From Siphonodentalium dalli (Eukaryota; Mollusca; Scaphopoda; Gadilida; Siphonodentaliidae), in NCBI GenBank assembly GCA_032622095.1, contig CP136067.1, positions 94,044,707 through 94,108,706 on the forward strand: 64,000 bases of DNA. The letters are read 5' to 3'. The stretch's first letter is position 1, and every line of letters starts with the position of its first letter. Both the position numbers and the translations under genes were made by a program. Of the stretch, positions 50,901 through 56,900 are shown piece after piece. Under the pieces are notes generated by a model that was not told the DNA's origin, did no database searches, and saw nothing but the letters and a program-made list of their open reading frames with translations.

Positions 50901-53900
50901 TACATAGTGAGGTCCCCAGATGGTGAATTTAGTGTTGCTACCCCATACAGCATGCTAGCATCACCAAATACACCCGCCAGGGACCTAATTCTGGTTAGTC
51001 CTCATCTTCTGGGAAGTATCCTAAGTATCAAATTGACAGTTTGATTTAGTCACTTTTTCCACCTGTTCAGTTTCAATGTCCCCCTAATTTGCAGAAGATA
51101 AAATGCATAATTGAGGTGCCCAATGGGTGTGTATCACGAACTTCAACTGTAGGACTTCATTGATTTAGTCACTTTTTTCCACCTGTTCAGTTTCAATGTC
51201 TCCCTAATTTGCAGAAGATAAAATGCATAATTGAGGTGCTCAATGGGTGTGTATCACCAACTTCAACTGTAGGACTTCAATCTGTTCCTTGGTTTTATTG
51301 GCCATTGAGGCCTAATAAGATTGAGGATGAATTTGGTGATGCTAGCCTGCCTTACAGAATATTGTCATTAAATCCACATTTTTGGGACCTAATTCTGCAA
51401 ATGTCAGACATACTAAATTCAAGTTTGGCCATTTCATATGATTTTTTTAATCACCACTTATCCAGATGAAATCATACGACTAATATTCAAAGAAAAATGG
51501 GGGGGGGTATATATTGGATTAAATTTGTCTTCTATCTGTCAGGCTTCCACCCGTCTGCCTGTTGAGATGTCTATCCATCCATCTATCAACAATTGATTTC
51601 TTCTCCATATTAAAGACGGAATGTGTTTATATAGTTCAGTGTGCATGTTCCCTAGGTGTCTCACAATCAGATTTGTTCAATAAAGTTCATCACTTCAAAT
51701 ACATGTAGGTCGCCAAGCCAAGGCCATAACTCTTTCCCTCCATAGTAAGTCTTAAAACAGTTTTTCTCAAGAACTATTAGGCCTATATAGCTTATATTTG
51801 GTATGGAGGGGCCTTGGGTGACTGGGGTTCAGATTTGTTCATGGGGTCATTTTTAGGAAATGAGGTCCCCAGAGGGTGAATTCGGTGATGTTAGTCCACC
51901 TTGCTGAATATTGTCATTAAATTCACCTGCAAAGGTCAGACACTAAATACAGACTCGGCTGTTCCAATATTAGTTTCTTAACCAGCACTTATCCAGGTGA
52001 AATCATACCCTGATTTTTCAAAGAAAATTGGGGGGTATATTGATATTACTAGATGAATGGATCTCATAGATGAGGATTCACATTTGTTCTAATAGGGGCT
52101 GAGATAAGAGATTTAACTCTCCTCTATGCTGTTTGGTACTGGTATAATAATATTGATTTCTAGACAGCCTGGGTGGGGGCAATGGGGAGGGAGTGTAGAG
52201 GGGTGGAGATTTGACCCCCTATTTTGATCAAAAGTTTAAAATTTCATGCCCGATACTAAATTAGTTGTAGATTAGATGTTCACACCAAAAATAAGTTAGA
52301 ACTGTTCTCGTAGTTTGGTTTGATTTTCTAACATGTATGTTTTTAAACCATCAGTCCATATGTTTCTACTTCAGGTTAAACTGTTAGACCGAATTGGCCA
52401 CAAATTTGAACTTTATGGGGGTGTCAGGTTGGTAATTATCAAACGTTTGAAAGCTTGAAGTACAGCTGGTACCAGTCGTAAAATTCAACCTAAGAGGAAT
52501 GTACAAAGTGATTTTTGTGAACTTAGTACTGTGGTATGGTTGTCCTCTTTAAAAGGTAAGAGGTTGGCAATTTGTCAGTGATGTGCAATTAGAAATTTCA
52601 AGGCGAAGGGCCCTGCTCATTTAAGAACATCCAGCTATGTCCATGTTTAGAACTTAAGTGATTCTGTCAAGTACTGACTCTTGTAGTCTTCAGAGTCCCT
52701 GTCTTCTCAGTCCTTACAGTCTGGTGAGCGACCCACAGTCATTGACTGTCTTGTTAAAGTTGCATCCTTATTTTGTCACTTTTTATGCGCAAACACGGGC
52801 GTATTAAGCCGACGCCCCAGCGTAGCCCTTGTTATAATTTTTCATGAATGAAATCTGAACATACAAAGACAGTGTCCCATAGATATCCTCTGCAGATCAC
52901 TGGTATCTCTCAGTCTTATATATTAATTTCGGGGGCTTCTTCAGAGGCCATCTTAGTTTGTTGTGAATCATGTGTTGATAGTTCATGCAGCCTGTTATAG
53001 TTTGAGTCTTTGTGACACTTTCTTTATATACCACAATGTTGGAATATTTTGGCTGATCCATGTATTTTGTCATGTGTGTGCTGGATTGTTGTTTAATCCA
53101 TGACTAAATTGGGGTGGGCTAATAAGGTCTGACGTAGATCATATAATTCATTTTACAATCATACAGACGTCACGATTGGATAACTTGTCAGGCCTATATA
53201 ACAGTATTAAATTATCAGCTAATTAGCTGATAGTATCAGCTAATTAGCTGATATGTATGTGCTAATTAGCACTTACTATGTGCTAATTAGCTGTTATTAT
53301 CAGCTAATTAGCTGATACGTATGTGCTAATTAGCTGATATTATCAGCTAATTAGCTGTTATTATCAGCTAATTAGCTGATATGTATGTGCTAATTAGCAC
53401 TTATTATGTGCTAATTAGCTGTTATTATCAACTAATTAGCTTATACGTATGTGCTAATTAGCTGATATTATCAGCTAATTAGCTGTTATTATCAGCTAAT
53501 TAGCTGATATGTATGTGCTAATTAGCACTTACTATGTGCTAATTAGCTGTTATTATCAGTTAATTAGCTGATACGTATGTGCTAATTAGCACTTACTGGG
53601 CCAATTTTTTTCTTCTTCAAATTGGCACCAATACGCTTCCATAAAAATCAATAATAATATATTACAACATTAACAAAATAAATTAACAATGTTCATCACA
53701 TTCACAGCTTACTTCTCACATTCTGAAGAATTCTCTTTCACATAAGATTTGAGGGCTGATTTTGAAAGTTTTAGCACATCCTGCGATGGCTGGTAATTAA
53801 AGCAATCACCATTGTTGTTTATCTTACAGGCTAGCAGAGCACACAATGTATCGTTGTTTAACTCTGATCTAAAGCTTGTCTGTATCTTTTTACAAATTGA

Positions 53901-56900
53901 GAAAACACGTTCGCTGTCAGCATTACTGTTTGGAATAGATAACACTGTTTTAACAACTAGTCCTAGGTGTGGAAATCTCAACTGTCCTGTGCTAGTAAAT
54001 TTGGTCAATATATTCATCCAATACTCGTCGCATCGTTGATCTTCATGGTTGAACTTTGGAAGATTTACTGCAGTTTTGTAGTTGATTAATTCGTCTGCGA
54101 GATCGTCGAATTGCTCATCTGTCTGAATTAGCCCAAAGCGTTTTGACAAACTTATCAACGATGATTCCGTAACATTGTCCCTGGCTTCTTCCTTTGGATT
54201 AAGAATGGTCAAATCATCAAATATATATGTATTCCTCAAAGGGAAATTTCTGAATCATTTTGTCAACAATGGACTGATAGAACGTACGCGCACTGTCATA
54301 AAATGTTTTCACTTCTCTGGGGCTTATTTGCCCTTTGATCTCCTCGATGTATGCGCGCGCGGTCATGCCAACTGCGAGACTAGTATCCGGAAGTTGATTT
54401 TCTGTTAACTCATATCGTACCGAGGTGATAGTGTCACTGCCTTTTATCACGATGCTTTTCATGAACTTTCCTAAGAATTTCCTTAACAACCTTTCCATCT
54501 CAGTCTGCATGAATCCCAGCATGGTTTCGTCTGATTGAAATAGCGTATTAAATTCGTTCATTGGGTGAAGAATGTAGTTTAAGAAGAGGAATGTTAGCTT
54601 CATTTGGTGGTCGTGCAAATGTTCGTTGATTCTTTGTACTTTGCCCCCGCTCTCAACATCGCTGTGATTCTCTAAATAACTAATGAGGGCTGGCCATTGT
54701 TGGATAATTCTGCCGTTACATTTTTCCAAACTTAACGACCGTGTTTTTGCATGTTTCAAGATTTTTGCTGTATCGATATCGGCGAATTCAACAAACTTTT
54801 TGTACTCCTCTTTCCGCTTTGAACTTTTATTAAAATGGGAATAGATGTCACATAGTAAATCCTCCACTGGAACGGTGAGAGATTTCACTGCCTTCACGAT
54901 ACACAAGTTAGCAAGGTGACATATGCATCCCATATTAATAATATTCGGCTGAACCTCTTTTATTCTTGACATCACAGAGTTGTGTTTTCCCATCATCACG
55001 CTACAGTTGTCACTTGTAAACGAAACAACAGAATTCCAACTTATATTACGGGTCTTCAATGCAAGGTCTAATGCTTTAAATATTGAACTAGCATTGCCGA
55101 TATTGCATATTGGCATGTCCAGGAAACGAGTCACAGAACCATAATCATTTGATTCGTCGATCAGAAGAGAAAACTTCTCATTTCGACAATGTTCGACAAC
55201 ACCCTGGTTCAACGTTGGAGTGAGTGCCCGCTTTGTAATCATAGTTGATTTAAGTCTTCCACATGCGTATTTGTCGGCAATTTTACTATCAGGAAACATC
55301 TTTTTACAAAGTTTTGTGAAGTGATCGGCAACAGAGAATTGTAGGTTATGTTCAGCAATGAAATTAGTGAACATCACTTCCGCACATATTGTTTGTTGGT
55401 TGATATCTTCTCTGGCAGATGTGAAAAAACCTTTGACGGTCTGGTTGGTTTTGTTGACTTTTAACTGACTTTCGTGTTGTGTTGTCTTACTATGCTTGAG
55501 TAGATCGTTTCTTTGAATCATATTTGCGTTTTTTACTTGGCGTATCGGACAAATCTAACTTGCGCTTTTTGGTCGGAGTTTCAGACATTGTGAACAGAGA
55601 GATTTAGACGTAAATGGTAGTAAATAAGTGATTTGTTATGACGAAAGAAAAATGTGTTTCGTTATATAGTCACACATAAGCTTGTAAGGAAATCCGCCGT
55701 TTATGATATTGACAAATACAGCTCAGTTTCCACTTACTCTTTCGTCACTTTCACAAAAGAATCAAAGCCGACATGAATACCAGTGTCGCTGGTAGGATTA
55801 GTCTAAATTGATTTATTGCACCCGCATGGCTTCATTGCGTGTGGTCAGCCGATAGCTAATTGATTTTTGCGCTTGTTTTAGTCGCCACAGGGACAGCCTA
55901 TTAATCACTGTAAATTATTTTTTTATTCTGGTATAGACATTTGAAATCGGGAGATTCTGTTTCCGGATCGGGAGCACGGGAAAAGACGATTAAAATTGGG
56001 AGTCTCCCGCGAAAATCGGGAGGGTAAACAAGTCTGATTATAGTACATCAGATTCCGCATCTATGTGTGGCCCATCTTCTCTTACAAGTTATTTTTGTCA
56101 ATAAGTATAAAAACATTGCTACATATATAATGATGCACCTTTCTTATCTTATAGAAACAAGCGAGACGAGTGTATGAGATCCTCAGGTTGCGGGAGACGG
56201 ATAGAAGTGATGATGAACAGTTCAGAAAATACCGACTCGATATCAAGAAACGCCTCAACTACCCATTCCAGGTATCACGATTATACTGAAACATTTCCAG
56301 CGCTCGCGCTGCCATTTACCAAATTTGCCTAATGCAAAAATAATAACAAATGGCAAAACTTGTTTTCATTTGGCGAATATTCTGGTATGTGAGTTCCAAG
56401 CCTACAAATAGTGTGTCTGTCATTTGCAGAATGAGGTCCCCAGAGGGTGAATTTAGTGACGCTATCCCGCAACAGGCTAGCATCACTAAATTCACCCTCT
56501 GGGAACCTCATTCTGCTTAGGCCCTCAACTGCTATGGTAGACCTTGGATCAGATTGAAGTTCCCCAGTTGATGTTCACCCATTGGCCACCTCGATTATGC
56601 ATTTTATCTGCTGCAAATTAGGGGATATAGAAACTTCCCAGAAGGGAAAACTAAAAACAATGTTAATTTGATACTGTAGATACTTCCCAGAAGATGAGGC
56701 CTAAGCAGAATGTGGTCTCCAGAGGGTGAATTTGATGATGCTAGCCTGCTGTGTGGGATATCATCACTAAATTCACCCTCTGGGGACCTCATTCTGCAAA
56801 TGACAGGCACACTATTTGCAGGCTTGGTGAGTTCTCAATTCCACAAGAAAGTAGAAAATATTTACATATGTCATCAACCAAGACTAATGTCACCAAATTC

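Larger units (their letters stand above)
48669..53642. mobile_element. Foldback element with palindromic arrays in both arms
   Basis: Outer ends TATGGAAGCGTATTGGTGCC and its complement, then TTGGCCCAGTAAGTGCTAAT; AAAAATC flanks both sides (48662-48668, 53643-53649). Each arm (48669-49085 and 53205-53642) is mostly a tandem array of 12-16-bp palindromes of the form CAGCTAATTAGCTGATA with GCTAATTAGC variants. The 4.1-kb middle has no transposase, only dispersed repeats. It lies inside the hAT. Its mobiliser is unknown. Confidence 0.7.
47001..56036 (-). mobile_element. hAT transposon with intact ends, expanded by nested insertions
   Basis: 8-bp duplication ATTATAGT (46993-47000 and 56037-56044). 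Terminal repeats CAGACTTGTTTAC at both ends, followed by subterminal (A)TAGGGAGATT / ATCGGGAG iterons. The transposase is at 53709-55588 on the minus strand. Removing the nested elements 47164-48641 and 48669-53642 leaves about 2.6 kb, a normal size for hAT. It forms most of HAT1 intron 9, antisense to the gene. A second copy of the terminal motif (CAGACCTGTTTACTTT) lies at 47573. Confidence 0.82.
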
